The notes: a model not told the origin generated them from the sequence alone. Counted from the stretch's first letter, positions 1 to 8,570 are shown. The stretch: DNA of 39,261 nt from JAJFFW01 sp038531315 (GCA_038531315.1 JBCBBT010000030.1:1-39261), one strand, 5' to 3'. Program-made: numbers and translations.

Positions 1-1
1 C

Positions 2-1258
2 ATGATCAAACAGGCCTCGGCCGGGATCTACTCGTGGCTGCCTTTGGGCTTCAAAGTGCTGAAACGGATCGAACAGATCGTCCATGAAGAGCAGGCGAAG
101 GCGGGCCACATGGCGATGCTGATGCCGACGATCCAGCAGGCGAGCCTGTGGCGTGAGAGCGGCCGCTATGACGCCTATGGCAAGGAAATGCTCCGGGTCA
201 GCGATCGTTCGGACCGTGAGATGCTGTTCGGTCCCACCAACGAGGAAATGATCACCGAGATCTTCCGCGCCGGCGTCCGGTCGTACAAGGACCTGCCGAA
301 GATCCTCTATCATATTCAATGGAAGTTCCGCGACGAGATCAGGCCGCGTTTCGGGGTGATGCGCGGGCGTGAGTTCCTGATGAAGGATTCCTATTCGTTC
401 GACACTGATGAGGCGCATGCCCGCAAGGCTTACAACAAAATGTTTGTCGCGTATTTGCGGACATTCGCGCGTATGGGGCTAAAGTCGATCCCGATGCGCG
501 CCGACACCGGCCCCATCGGCGGCGATCTCAGCCATGAGTTCATCATCCTCGCCGAAACCGGCGAGAGCGGCGTATTCTGCGACAAGCGATTGATCGATCT
601 ACCGGTTCCCGGCGCGGACACCGACTTTTCGGAAGACCTCCAGCCGATTGTTGATCAGTTTACGGGCTTTTATGCGGCGACCGACGAAGTTCACGACGCG
701 GCGCAGTATGAAAAAGAGGTGGCTGAAAGCGAGCGCGTGGCGGCGCGCGGGATTGAAGTCGGCCATATCTTCTATTTCGGCACGAAGTATTCAGAGCCCA
801 TGAAAGCAGTCGTCGCCGGTTCCGACGGCAAGGAAACGCCGGTGCATATGGGCTCTTACGGCGTCGGCGTCTCTCGGCTTGTCGGCGCCGTCATCGAGGC
901 GCATCACGACGAAAATGGCTGTAAATGGCCTCTTCCGGTCGCGCCTTTCCATGCGGGCGTTGTCAATCTGAAGCAGGGCGATGAAGCGTGCGACCAGCAA
1001 TGCGAGGCGCTGACGCAGGCGCTGGAAGCGGCGGGCGTTGATGTCCTTTATGACGACACGGCGTCGCGCGCCGGCGAAAAGTTTGCGCGCATGGACCTGA
1101 TCGGCTTGCCGTTCCAGATTGTCGTCGGGCCGCGCGGCCTGAAAGAAGGCGTCGTGGAAGTCAAGAATCGGGCGACGGGCGAAAAGACGGAAAGCCCGCC
1201 CGCAGCCGCGCAACAGATGATCATCGATGCGGTCCGCGACGCCTTGCGCGTATCGTAG
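2..1258 (+). CDS. proS: Prolyl-tRNA synthetase, 5'-truncated by the window edge
   Basis: This is a class II aminoacyl-tRNA synthetase that charges tRNA-Pro in the cytoplasm. The visible 418 residues begin inside the N-terminal region (IKQASAGIYSWLPLGFKVLK), which in full-length ProS follows about 30 residues, so the true start lies before base 1. Motif 2 is seen as FRDEIRPRFGVMRGREF and motif 3 as GSYGVGVSRLVGAVIE. The C-terminal ~100 residues form the HGTP anticodon-binding domain. Motifs 2 and 3 are close together, with no room for the ~180-residue editing insertion of E. coli ProS; this is the short ProS form usual in alphaproteobacteria. It ends 21 bases before lolC/E, probably in the same transcript. 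Confidence 0.96.
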   Translation: MIKQASAGIYSWLPLGFKVLKRIEQIVHEEQAKAGHMAMLMPTIQQASLWRESGRYDAYGKEMLRVSDRSDREMLFGPTNEEMITEIFRAGVRSYKDLPKILYHIQWKFRDEIRPRFGVMRGREFLMKDSYSFDTDEAHARKAYNKMFVAYLRTFARMGLKSIPMRADTGPIGGDLSHEFIILAETGESGVFCDKRLIDLPVPGADTDFSEDLQPIVDQFTGFYAATDEVHDAAQYEKEVAESERVAARGIEVGHIFYFGTKYSEPMKAVVAGSDGKETPVHMGSYGVGVSRLVGAVIEAHHDENGCKWPLPVAPFHAGVVNLKQGDEACDQQCEALTQALEAAGVDVLYDDTASRAGEKFARMDLIGLPFQIVVGPRGLKEGVVEVKNRATGEKTESPPAAAQQMIIDAVRDALRVS

Positions 1259-1279
1259 TCGCGGCGCAGGAACATCACT

Positions 1280-2623
1280 ATGACCTCAGCGCCTTACGCC
1301 GCCGCAGATGATCCCGGGAGCCGGTCTGACGCGCACGACAACGCCGGCGCCAGCCGCGGCAATGGCGCCTTTTCCTATTTTGAATGGATGGTGGCGCGGC
1401 GTTATCTGGGCGCAACCAAAGACGGCAAGGGCGTTTCGCTGATCTCGCTAATTGCGTTTCTCGGCATCATGTTCGCGGTCGCCGTTCTCGTCGTTGTCAT
1501 GTCAGTGATGCAAGGGTTTCGCCTAACGCTGCTCGACCAGCTTCTCGGCACGAACGGTCACGCTTTTGTTCAGTCGACGGATGCTATCGATGACTACGAA
1601 GCTCTGTCCCGGGAGATTGCCTCAATTCCGGGTGTTGAGCGCGCAACGCCGCTGATCGAGTTGCCGGTTTATGCGAGCGCGCGCGGCGAGACCGGCATGT
1701 TCCTGCGCGGAATCTCACGCGAGGATCTTAAAGGCATCAAATACGTAGCGGGCCCCGATCATCTCGTCGCCGGAACCCTCGACACGTTCGGGGAGGGACG
1801 AAAGGGCGGCAATCAGATCGCGATCGGCAGCCGGCTTGCCAACAACCTCAGCGTCGGCGTCGGCGATCAGGTGACGCTCATCACCGGGCGCGGCGCGGAA
1901 ACAGCGTTCGGGCGCGCGCCGTTGCAGAGCAAAACCTATGAAGTCGGCGCTATCTTCCATGTCGGCAATGCTGAGTATGACGCGCTTTACGGATTTATGC
2001 CGCTTGAGCAGGCGCAGTTGTTTTTCCGGTATAAGGATACGGTGCAGCAGATCGAAGTGCGCGTCGATGATCCCGAGGCGATCAAGAGTTTCCGGCCAGC
2101 GATCGAGGCGAAAGCGCCGGGGCTTTTTATCGTCGACTGGCAGCAGCGATTTCAAACCTATTTTAATACGCTCGGCCTTGAGCGCTTCATGATGCGGCTG
2201 ATCCTGTTTTTGATCATTATTGTCGCTTCGCTCAATATCGTCACCGGACTGATCATGCTGGTGAAGGATAAAACGGGCGATATCGCCGTCATGCGGACGA
2301 TGGGCGCAACGCAGGGCGCCATCATGAGGATATTCTTCTTGTCCGGTTCCATGATCGGCGTTCTCGGCACCATTGTCGGCGTCATCCTGGGCGCGTTATT
2401 CGTCATCAATATCGACGCCATCGAAACATTTTTGTCGATGTTGGCGGGCCGCGATCTGTTTCCCGCCGAGAGTTATTATCTCGATGGCGTGCCGGCGAAA
2501 ATGGAGCTGTCGGAAATCCTGCTGATTGCGGGCTTTTCGCTGCTGACGGCGTTTATCACGACGATCTTCCCGGCGCGCAGGGCGGCGCGGCTCGATCCCG
2601 TGGAGGCGCTTCGTTATGAGTAG
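1280..2623 (+). CDS. lolC: LolC/E-type lipoprotein-releasing ABC transporter permease
   Basis: Inner-membrane permease of the Lol system, which releases outer-membrane lipoproteins from the inner membrane to the chaperone LolA using ATP hydrolysed by LolD. The 447-residue protein has a ~35-residue polar N-terminus, a first membrane segment at about residues 50-75 (SLISLIAFLGIMFAVAVLVV), a periplasmic domain to about 300, and three C-terminal membrane helices typical of the FtsX/MacB fold, with KDKTGDIAVMRTMGAT between helices. An AGGAAC ribosome-binding site precedes the ATG. Only one permease gene is present, with its ATPase immediately after; many alphaproteobacteria use a single LolC/E-like permease as a homodimer (sometimes called LolF), so C versus E cannot be decided here. 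Confidence 0.93.
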   Translation: MTSAPYAAADDPGSRSDAHDNAGASRGNGAFSYFEWMVARRYLGATKDGKGVSLISLIAFLGIMFAVAVLVVVMSVMQGFRLTLLDQLLGTNGHAFVQSTDAIDDYEALSREIASIPGVERATPLIELPVYASARGETGMFLRGISREDLKGIKYVAGPDHLVAGTLDTFGEGRKGGNQIAIGSRLANNLSVGVGDQVTLITGRGAETAFGRAPLQSKTYEVGAIFHVGNAEYDALYGFMPLEQAQLFFRYKDTVQQIEVRVDDPEAIKSFRPAIEAKAPGLFIVDWQQRFQTYFNTLGLERFMMRLILFLIIIVASLNIVTGLIMLVKDKTGDIAVMRTMGATQGAIMRIFFLSGSMIGVLGTIVGVILGALFVINIDAIETFLSMLAGRDLFPAESYYLDGVPAKMELSEILLIAGFSLLTAFITTIFPARRAARLDPVEALRYE

Positions 2624-2674
2624 ACATGCGACGTCGCGCGGGAACCCAATCGCGCTCTACCGGGAATTTGGCAC

Positions 2675-3370
2675 ATGGCGCTAACGGGCGGCGAAGCGAT
2701 CCTGTCGCTGAAAGGGGTCGAGCGACGATATGGCGATCTGGTTGTACTGCAACCAACTGATTTCGTCCTGAAAAAAGGCGAGACTGTCGCGCTTCTCGGA
2801 CCGTCGGGATCGGGTAAATCATCGCTGCTTCATATTGCGGGTCTTTTGGAAAAACCATCCGCAGGCGAAGTGACGCTCGGCGGCGTTGCGACCTCGTCTC
2901 TTGCTGATGCGGCCCGCACGCGGATGCGACGCGATTTTCTGGGGTTTGTCTATCAGTTCCATCATTTGTTGCCGGAGTTTTCCGCACTCGGCAATGTGGC
3001 GCTACCCTTGTTGATTGCCGGTCAAAAGAAACACGCGGCGGAGCGGCAAGCCGAACGACTGTTGAATGCGATGGGGCTGGGAGAGCGATTGACCCATCAG
3101 CCGGGTCAACTTTCAGGCGGCGAACAACAACGTACGGCGATTGCCCGGGCGCTCGCCAACAATCCCGCGGTGCTGCTCGCCGATGAACCGACGGGCAATC
3201 TTGATCCGAAGACGTCGGATGTCGTTTTCGATGCGCTGCTCGCGTTGGTGCGCGATGAAGGGCTATCGGCGATGATCGCGACCCACGACCATCGGCTGGC
3301 GGAAAGGATGGACCGCGTTCTGGTGATCCGCAGTCAAAAGCTTGTTGAGCAATCCAAAACCGCAGCCTAG
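2675..3370 (+). CDS. lolD: LolD ATP-binding subunit of the lipoprotein-releasing ABC transporter
   Basis: ATPase partner of the permease 51 bases upstream. The 231 residues contain the Walker A motif GPSGSGKS (42-49), the ABC signature LSGGEQQR (about 145-152), Walker B VLLADEPTGNLD (about 165-176) and the H-loop ATHDHR near 207. Length and order match LolD. Start is the ATG at 2675; a clear Shine-Dalgarno is not obvious. The TAG stop overlaps the TAG stop of the convergent acyl-CoA synthetase gene within a shared CTAG, so the two genes abut with no spacer and no separate terminator. Confidence 0.94.
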   Translation: MALTGGEAILSLKGVERRYGDLVVLQPTDFVLKKGETVALLGPSGSGKSSLLHIAGLLEKPSAGEVTLGGVATSSLADAARTRMRRDFLGFVYQFHHLLPEFSALGNVALPLLIAGQKKHAAERQAERLLNAMGLGERLTHQPGQLSGGEQQRTAIARALANNPAVLLADEPTGNLDPKTSDVVFDALLALVRDEGLSAMIATHDHRLAERMDRVLVIRSQKLVEQSKTAA

Positions 3371-4989
3371 CCGGCGGCGCCGGTCTCAGCAATTTGGCGC
3401 GCCGCTTGATAGTCGGCCTTACCGTTCGGCCCGCGCAGGGTTTGCGCAGTAAAAAAGATCCGCTTGGGCGACTTATAGCGGGCGAGGCGGTCCGAAACGA
3501 AGCCGCGCAGGGTTTCTTCATCGCCCGTGTCGCCATGATAAAGACTGTCGCTGGTGACGACCGCCACGACGGCGTTGCCCCACTTCTCATCGGGCACGCC
3601 GACGACAAGCGCGTCCTTGACGCCGTCGGCGCGTTTCAAGACTTCCTCGACTTCTTCGGGGAAGACTTTTTCGCCGGCGGTGTTGATGCAATTCGACCCT
3701 CGGCCAAGCAGAATGACGCTGCCGTCCTCGCACACTTCCGCCCAGTCGCCCGGAATACACCAGCGCTCACCGTCGATCATGCGGTAGGTTTTATCGGTTT
3801 TTTCCCGGTCGCCGAAATAGCCTTCGCCAATGGTTCCTTTGATGGCGATCAGGCCTGTCTCGCCGGCTTTGGCGCGCGCATTGTCCTCTTTGAGCACCGT
3901 CGTGTTCGCCGTCAGAACGATCTTTGCGGTGTCGGTAATATTCTCCTTAGTCGAGAATGTTGCGCCGTACGCCAATGTTTCTGAGGCGCCAAACATATCG
4001 GCGATGATCAATTGCGGTATGCGATCCAGCATTTCTTCTTTCACTTCGCGGCTCCACATGGCGCCGGACGAGATCATGATGGCGAGACCGCTGAGGTCGG
4101 GGGCGTTGTCCATGGAATCGAGCGCTGCGAGCATCGGCTTTGCGAAGGCGTCTCCGACGATGGCGATCTGGTGCACCCGGTGGTCTGCGGCGGCCTTCCA
4201 GATGCCGTCCGGATTAAGGCCCACTTTGGAATCAACCGTTACAATCGGTTGTGCAAAACAGATTTGCGAAACCGCTGTCGAAAGCCCGGTGCCGTGCATC
4301 CACGGGCAGGCCGGCATGAACGGTTTGATCTCGTTATTGCCGGCGACGAAAGCGCGGTGATCGTCCATCGTCGCAGGCGCGGGACCGATTGCGGCGAGCG
4401 CTGATAATTGCGCAGCGCGCATCGCCTGATGGGTCCAGACAACGCCTTTCGGCATGCCGGTTGTGCCGCCCGTGTAAATCATCAGCGTGTCGTCGCCGGC
4501 GCGCTCAATATCGAGCGGCGCGCCGTCGCCATGGTCGGCGAGGGTCTCATAAGCCAGCGTGTCGTTGGTCGGCGCCGCACCGGTTTGCATCCACTCTTTC
4601 ACCGATGATGCGCGCGGGCGCAGCCGACGGATCATATCGGCGAATTCTTCATCGAATGAGACAAGCGCTGCGCCGCTATCGTCAAGGATATGGAGTAGCT
4701 CTTCGTCCCTGTACCGATAATTGATATTGACGTGAACCAGGCGGGCCTTGAAACAAGCGACAAGCAGTTCGCCATATTCAACGCCGTTGCGGTGATAGAA
4801 AGCGACGCGGTCGCCGGGCTTCAGGCCCCGATCCAGAAAGGCGCGCGCCAGATTATTGGTGCGCCGGTCCATGTCAGACCACATGATCGTACGCCCTTCA
4901 TGGACGAAGGCGGGCCGGTCTTGCGTCAGCGCCGCTGCGGTCGCATCAATAATATCGCCGAAATTCCAGACCTGATTTGCTGTCGCCAT
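3367..4989 (-). CDS. Acyl-CoA synthetase (AMP-forming, FadD-like)
   Basis: Adenylate-forming ligase of the ANL superfamily, predicted to activate a carboxylic acid with ATP and CoA. The 540-residue protein has the AMP-binding P-loop motif YTGGTTGMPKG at about residues 172-182, the A5-like motif FGASE, the hinge region GRGSNCINTAGEKVFPEEVE and the catalytic lysine motif GPNGKADY near the C-terminus. It resembles the group of acyl-CoA synthetases that includes mycobacterial FadD3-type enzymes rather than classical long-chain FadD; the substrate cannot be inferred from context. It is transcribed alone, convergent with lolD. A purine-rich CGAGGAGCAGC lies just upstream of the ATG. Confidence 0.88.
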   Translation of the reverse strand: MATANQVWNFGDIIDATAAALTQDRPAFVHEGRTIMWSDMDRRTNNLARAFLDRGLKPGDRVAFYHRNGVEYGELLVACFKARLVHVNINYRYRDEELLHILDDSGAALVSFDEEFADMIRRLRPRASSVKEWMQTGAAPTNDTLAYETLADHGDGAPLDIERAGDDTLMIYTGGTTGMPKGVVWTHQAMRAAQLSALAAIGPAPATMDDHRAFVAGNNEIKPFMPACPWMHGTGLSTAVSQICFAQPIVTVDSKVGLNPDGIWKAAADHRVHQIAIVGDAFAKPMLAALDSMDNAPDLSGLAIMISSGAMWSREVKEEMLDRIPQLIIADMFGASETLAYGATFSTKENITDTAKIVLTANTTVLKEDNARAKAGETGLIAIKGTIGEGYFGDREKTDKTYRMIDGERWCIPGDWAEVCEDGSVILLGRGSNCINTAGEKVFPEEVEEVLKRADGVKDALVVGVPDEKWGNAVVAVVTSDSLYHGDTGDEETLRGFVSDRLARYKSPKRIFFTAQTLRGPNGKADYQAARQIAETGAAG

Positions 4990-5130
4990 GCTGCTCCTCG
5001 CCCATACCGAGAGGCTCCATTTTCGCGGCCTCCTCCGTAGGGGAAGTGTGTCACAGAAATCGGCGGCGTTGAAGACGGGGGCGGGGGCGCATTGACGCTC
5101 GCGTCAGCGCGGCGGGGCCGGCGCGAAAGC

Positions 5131-5562
5131 CTAAAGGCTGCGGCCGATGGCGCGCGGCGGCGGCTGGCGGCCAAAGGGAACGCTCAGCGCATCCATGGCG
5201 CGGCGGCGGAAACCGGCGCGCTGGCCATCGGCGAGATTTCGCCAGGTCGGATATTTCGCGCTGCGCAGGGCGGCGCGCTGGGACGGGCTCATGGCTCGCC
5301 AATCCTCGCGGCGCTGGGCGCGAAAGCGCGCCTGATCGACTGGCTGGCCGTTGGCGTAAGCGCGGCTGGTCTGCGCCTCGATCTGTTGGCGCATCGCGCC
5401 GTCAATTTCGGTCTGATAGATGTCCGCCGCCAAGCGATCGACGATGGCGCGATCAGCCGGCGTCAGCGACAGCCAGCGGCTGTCGCCGGCGGCCGCTTCA
5501 GGCGCGAAAGAGCAAAACAACGTCAGCGTCAGCACCAGGCTGAATAGAAACGGTCGTCGCAC
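5131..5562 (-). CDS. Small secreted protein of unknown function
   Basis: I do not recognise this 143-residue protein. It starts at a GTG and has a clear signal peptide (RRPFLFSLVLTLTLFCSFA, cleavage probably after EAAA), so it is likely periplasmic. The mature part is helical and rich in Arg, Ala and Gln: a conserved-looking LTPADRAIVDRLAADIY segment, then MRQQIEAQTSRAYANGQ and a stretch rich in Arg and Trp (RREDWRAMSPSQRAALR, YPTWRNLADGQRAGFRRR). There is no cysteine after the signal peptide and no lipobox. It sits alone between the acyl-CoA synthetase and rpmF. The coding character (signal peptide, biased third positions) is good; the function is open. Confidence 0.7.
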   Translation of the reverse strand: MRRPFLFSLVLTLTLFCSFAPEAAAGDSRWLSLTPADRAIVDRLAADIYQTEIDGAMRQQIEAQTSRAYANGQPVDQARFRAQRREDWRAMSPSQRAALRSAKYPTWRNLADGQRAGFRRRAMDALSVPFGRQPPPRAIGRSL

Positions 5563-5653
5563 GAGACCTGCGCCCCCAATAATTTACGCATACAAAAACT
5601 CAACTCAAACCTGTCCTAGGGGGCAAAATTTGAAGCGCGCTGAATTCGATTTT

Positions 5654-5683
5654 TTGCAATTTCGATAAGGGCTTAACCATAAT
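5654..5683 (+). promoter_or_regulatory. Possible sigma-70 promoter for rpmF
   Basis: TTGCAA (5654-5659) and CATAAT (5678-5683) are separated by 18 bases in the AT-rich part of the 266-base gap before rpmF. The TTAACCAT at 5673-5680 resembles a CtrA half-site but has no second half at the correct spacing. The call rests on sequence only. Confidence 0.3.
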
Positions 5684-5828
5684 CGCGCGGTGGGCGACGA
5701 TTTCCCCCTCCGGGCGCGCAGGGGGCTTGCGCCCCGTCAGGCGATGCGGTACCACCCGCCGCTCGAATGCTGTCGCTCACAGCCTTCACCCAGTTTCAGA
5801 CCATCTCAGGAAAGAGGCGGACCAAGCC

Positions 5829-6011
5829 ATGGCTGTTCCAAAGAGTAAGATTACCAGCGCTAAACGCGGTATGCGCCGGTCCCATGACCGCCTGAAAGGC
5901 GAGACCTATATCGAGGATAAAGAGTCTGGCGAGCTGCGCCGACCGCACCATATCGACCTGAAAACCGGCCGCTATCGGGGCCGTCAGGTGCTGGAGCCGC
6001 AGGACGATTAG
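5829..6011 (+). CDS. rpmF: 50S ribosomal protein L32
   Basis: A 60-residue ribosomal protein starting MAVPKSKITSAKRGMRRSHD and ending LKTGRYRGRQVLEPQDD, the usual alphaproteobacterial L32 size and sequence. It lacks the zinc-binding cysteines found in some L32 forms. The ATG at 5829 is chosen because it gives the conserved N-terminus and is preceded by AGGAAAGAGG; an in-frame extension upstream is not conserved-looking. A strong terminator follows 28 bases after the stop, so it appears to be monocistronic here. Confidence 0.96.
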   Translation: MAVPKSKITSAKRGMRRSHDRLKGETYIEDKESGELRRPHHIDLKTGRYRGRQVLEPQDD

Positions 6012-6039
6012 GCTCCCTTCATTTTTCGTTAGGGTTAAG

Positions 6040-6078
6040 CGCCGCACCGGTTAAACCGCTGCGGCGTTTGTTTTTTTT
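6040..6078 (+). terminator. Rho-independent terminator after rpmF
   Basis: Arms CGCCGCACCGG (6040-6050) and CCGCTGCGGCG (6056-6066) pair with one mismatch around a TTAAA loop and are followed by TTTGTTTTTTTT. Confidence 0.85.
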
Positions 6079-6173
6079 CGGCAAGCCGTCTAAAATATCG
6101 TTGGGCGTTGGGGCTCAGGCGCGCGCTCGTGGGCGTGCGCCGGGACCGCATTGCGGTTCCGAAAGGGGTATAA

Positions 6174-7064
6174 ATGGGCAATCTGCTCTTGCGGCTTTCA
6201 GCGCGCTGGAAGCTATTGGCTGCGATTGGCGTCATGACGCTGATCTCAGGTTGTGTGAGCTATCCTTATTCAACGGCGTTTTCGACATGCGACGCCAATG
6301 CGGGCGCATGCTACCGCGCGTGTGAGGACTACGCAGAAAATGCGGAGGACTACAGCGCGTGTCATAGCGACTGCGAAGCGGAAGCCAGCCAGTGCTTTAA
6401 TACGGCGTATGCGCCCTATCGCGGCAGTCAATATTACGTCTATTCCTACAACGCGCCTTGGTACGGAACCTTCGGGAGCTGGTATCCGGGCGGGCGGTAC
6501 GCTTTCTCGCGCTCGTTCTATGGACGGTACGGCTACGCGCCGCGGCGCTATTCCTACCGCCAATATTATCGCGACCGTCCGGCCAGACGCTACTATCGCG
6601 ACGGTCGCTACCGGCGTGATCGCTACGGCAATCCCTATCGCGGCGACCGGCGCGGTTCGCGCAGATTTCGTGACCAGCGCCGTGACGGCGTGCGCAGACG
6701 CGACGGCAGGCGCGCCGATCCGAACCGTCGCGGTCGCTACCAGACAGACGGGCGGGGGCCGCGTTCCGGCGTGAGAGGCGGCGCCCGCGCCAATGGCCAG
6801 CCGCGCGCCGTTCCCGGGCGCAGAACAGGCGAACGCACCGGGCCGCGCGCCGGCGGTCAACCGAGATCGCAACCGAGGTCGCAACCAAGATCGCAACCGC
6901 GCTCCCAGCCCCAATCGCAGCCACGCTCTCAGCCCCGATCACAGCCGCGCTCGCAGCCGCGTTCTCAACCTCGCTCGCAACCACGTTCGCAGCCGCGCCA
7001 GAGGCCGAGGCAACGAACGCCAGCGCGAAATCGCGGCGATTTCGGCGACCGCGCGCCCGACTAG
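6174..7064 (+). CDS. Lipoprotein with a symmetric twin-CX3C motif and a C-terminal QPRS repeat
   Basis: Protein of 296 residues, family not recognised. A signal peptide ends in the lipobox LISGC (Cys27), predicting a lipid anchor. Residues ~38-73 hold six cysteines spaced C-X6-C-X3-C-X12-C-X3-C-X6-C, mirror-symmetric and resembling the twin CX3C helical hairpin of small disulfide-stapled proteins. A Tyr/Gly/Arg-rich stretch follows (GRYGYAPRRYSYRQYYRDRP) and then a very basic, probably disordered tail ending in twelve QPRS-type units (6858-7001). The high positive charge suggests binding to an anionic partner such as cell wall, LPS or nucleic acid; that is inference. It lies alone between the rpmF terminator and eno. 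The start is the ATG at 6174 after AAAGGGG. Confidence 0.82.
   Translation: MGNLLLRLSARWKLLAAIGVMTLISGCVSYPYSTAFSTCDANAGACYRACEDYAENAEDYSACHSDCEAEASQCFNTAYAPYRGSQYYVYSYNAPWYGTFGSWYPGGRYAFSRSFYGRYGYAPRRYSYRQYYRDRPARRYYRDGRYRRDRYGNPYRGDRRGSRRFRDQRRDGVRRRDGRRADPNRRGRYQTDGRGPRSGVRGGARANGQPRAVPGRRTGERTGPRAGGQPRSQPRSQPRSQPRSQPQSQPRSQPRSQPRSQPRSQPRSQPRSQPRQRPRQRTPARNRGDFGDRAPD
6858..7001 (+). repeat. 12-base coding tandem repeat, 12 units (QPRS)
   Basis: Twelve in-frame 12-base units encode ten QPRS, one QPQS and a final QPRQ inside the lipoprotein gene. Units differ mainly at synonymous positions (for example CAACCGAGATCG versus CAGCCGCGCTCG), so the protein repeat is kept while the DNA has drifted. 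Confidence 0.9.
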
Positions 7065-7245
7065 GCGGCGGCTCTACAGGGCTCTATCGGGCAATGGCGC
7101 CGTCATATTCAAGGCGGCGCCCACGCTCCTTGCGCTTCGATCCAACAGGCGTATAGAGACCGCGCAACACGCGGCGGCGCCCCTGTTTCTGTGCCACGCC
7201 GCGACGCCGCCATATCGCCACACCGCCAGTCTGAGGAGCGCTGAC

Positions 7246-8517
7246 ATGACCGCCATTATCGATATCAACGGCCGCGAGATCCTGGATAGCCGCGGCAACC
7301 CAACCGTTGAGGTTGACGTCACCCTCGAAGACGGCTCGCTCGGCCGCGCGGCGGTGCCCTCGGGCGCATCGACCGGCGCCCATGAAGCGCATGAATTGCG
7401 CGACGGCGGCGAGCGGTACGGCGGCAAGGGCGTGCGCGAGGCGGTGCATGCGATCAATGGCGAGATCATGGACGCCCTGTCCGGGTTTGACGCCGAAGAT
7501 CAGACCGAAATCGACGACATTTTGTGCGAACTCGACGGCACCGCGAACAAGTCGCGCCTCGGCGCCAACGCCACGCTGGGCGTCTCGCTCGCGGTCGCCA
7601 AAGCCGCCGCCGATGCGACGGCTTTGCCGCTTTACCGATATATTGGCGGCGTCGGCGCACGGGTTCTGCCGGCCCCGATGATGAACATCCTGAATGGCGG
7701 CGCTCACGCCGACAATCCGATCGACATACAGGAGTTCATGATCATGCCGCTCGGCGCGCCAACGTTTGCCGAAGCGCTGCGCACCGGCGCTGAAATCTTT
7801 CACGCCCTGAAAAGCGGTCTGAAAGCGGCTGGCCACAACACCAATGTCGGCGACGAAGGCGGCTTTGCGCCAAATCTGAGCTCGACGCGCGACGCGCTCG
7901 ATTTCATCATGAAAGCGATAGAGGCCGCTGGTTTCGCCGCGGGCGAGGACGTCTTTATTGCGCTCGATGCGGCGTCTACGGAGTTTTACCGGGACGGCGC
8001 CTATCATCTTGAAGGCGAAGGCAAGACCCTCGATGCAGAAGGCATGGCGAACTATTATGGCGACCTCGTTTCAAATTATCCGATCGTTTCCATCGAAGAC
8101 GGACTTGCGGAGGACGACTGGGACGGTTGGGCGCTTTTGACGGAGCGGCTCGGCGACGATTGTCAGCTTGTCGGCGATGATCTTTTCGTCACCAATGAAG
8201 CGCGCCTTGTCGAAGGCGTCGAGCGCGGATGCGCCAATTCAATTCTTGTCAAGGTCAATCAAATTGGCACACTGACGGAAACGCTTGCCGCTGTTGAGAC
8301 GGCCCATCGCGCGGGCTACACCGCCGTGATGTCGCATCGTTCCGGCGAAACCGAAGACGCAACGATCGCCGATCTCGCTGTCGCAACAAATTGCGGTCAG
8401 ATCAAAACCGGTTCCTTGGCGCGGGCCGACAGAACCGCGAAATACAATCAGCTCTTGCGCATTGAAGAAGAACTCGACGTCAGCGCCCTCTATGCGGGCC
8501 GTTCTTCGATTGACTGA
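7246..8517 (+). CDS. eno: Enolase (2-phosphoglycerate dehydratase)
   Basis: Glycolytic enzyme interconverting 2-phosphoglycerate and phosphoenolpyruvate. It has 423 residues, the normal bacterial size, starting MTAIIDINGREILDSRGNPT. Visible signatures are the N-terminal VPSGASTGAHEAHELRDG, the catalytic lid and metal-binding segments (ALDAASTEFY, SIEDGLAEDDWDGW, VGDDLFVTN), the catalytic lysine in ILVKVNQIGTL and the family signature VMSHRSGETEDATIADLAVA. The ATG at 7246 follows TGAGGAG; the longer open frame upstream overlaps the previous gene and is not used. It is followed by ftsB and pdhA, the common alphaproteobacterial order. Confidence 0.97.
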   Translation: MTAIIDINGREILDSRGNPTVEVDVTLEDGSLGRAAVPSGASTGAHEAHELRDGGERYGGKGVREAVHAINGEIMDALSGFDAEDQTEIDDILCELDGTANKSRLGANATLGVSLAVAKAAADATALPLYRYIGGVGARVLPAPMMNILNGGAHADNPIDIQEFMIMPLGAPTFAEALRTGAEIFHALKSGLKAAGHNTNVGDEGGFAPNLSSTRDALDFIMKAIEAAGFAAGEDVFIALDAASTEFYRDGAYHLEGEGKTLDAEGMANYYGDLVSNYPIVSIEDGLAEDDWDGWALLTERLGDDCQLVGDDLFVTNEARLVEGVERGCANSILVKVNQIGTLTETLAAVETAHRAGYTAVMSHRSGETEDATIADLAVATNCGQIKTGSLARADRTAKYNQLLRIEEELDVSALYAGRSSID

Positions 8518-8547
8518 CGCCGGGGCCGCGCGTCTGTGGGCGCTTCG

Positions 8548-8562
8548 TTAATTAAAAATTAA
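8548..8562 (+). promoter_or_regulatory. CtrA-type binding site (TTAA-N7-TTAA) upstream of ftsB
   Basis: TTAATTAAAAATTAA at 8548-8562 is an exact TTAA-N7-TTAA match, embedded in the perfect inverted repeat GTTAATT-AAA-AATTAAC (8547-8563). It lies 40 bases before the ftsB start. The consensus is that of the alphaproteobacterial cell-cycle regulator CtrA; binding is inferred. Confidence 0.65.
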
Positions 8563-8570
8563 CTGTAAGG

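Noticed and set aside
2556..3608. A 350-codon minus-strand open frame over lolD
   Set aside because: Antisense to a clear LolD; the translation is low-complexity and Arg/Ser/Pro-rich.
5095..5109. 15-base sequence ACGCTCGCGTCAGCG also present inverted at 38658-38672
   Set aside because: About one such match is expected by chance in a GC-rich window of this size, and neither copy has other repeat features.
5673..5680. TTAACCAT half-site upstream of rpmF
   Set aside because: A single CtrA-like half-site without a partner is common by chance.
6793..7245. In-frame upstream extension of eno
   Set aside because: It overlaps the lipoprotein gene in another frame; the conserved enolase start and a Shine-Dalgarno are at 7246.
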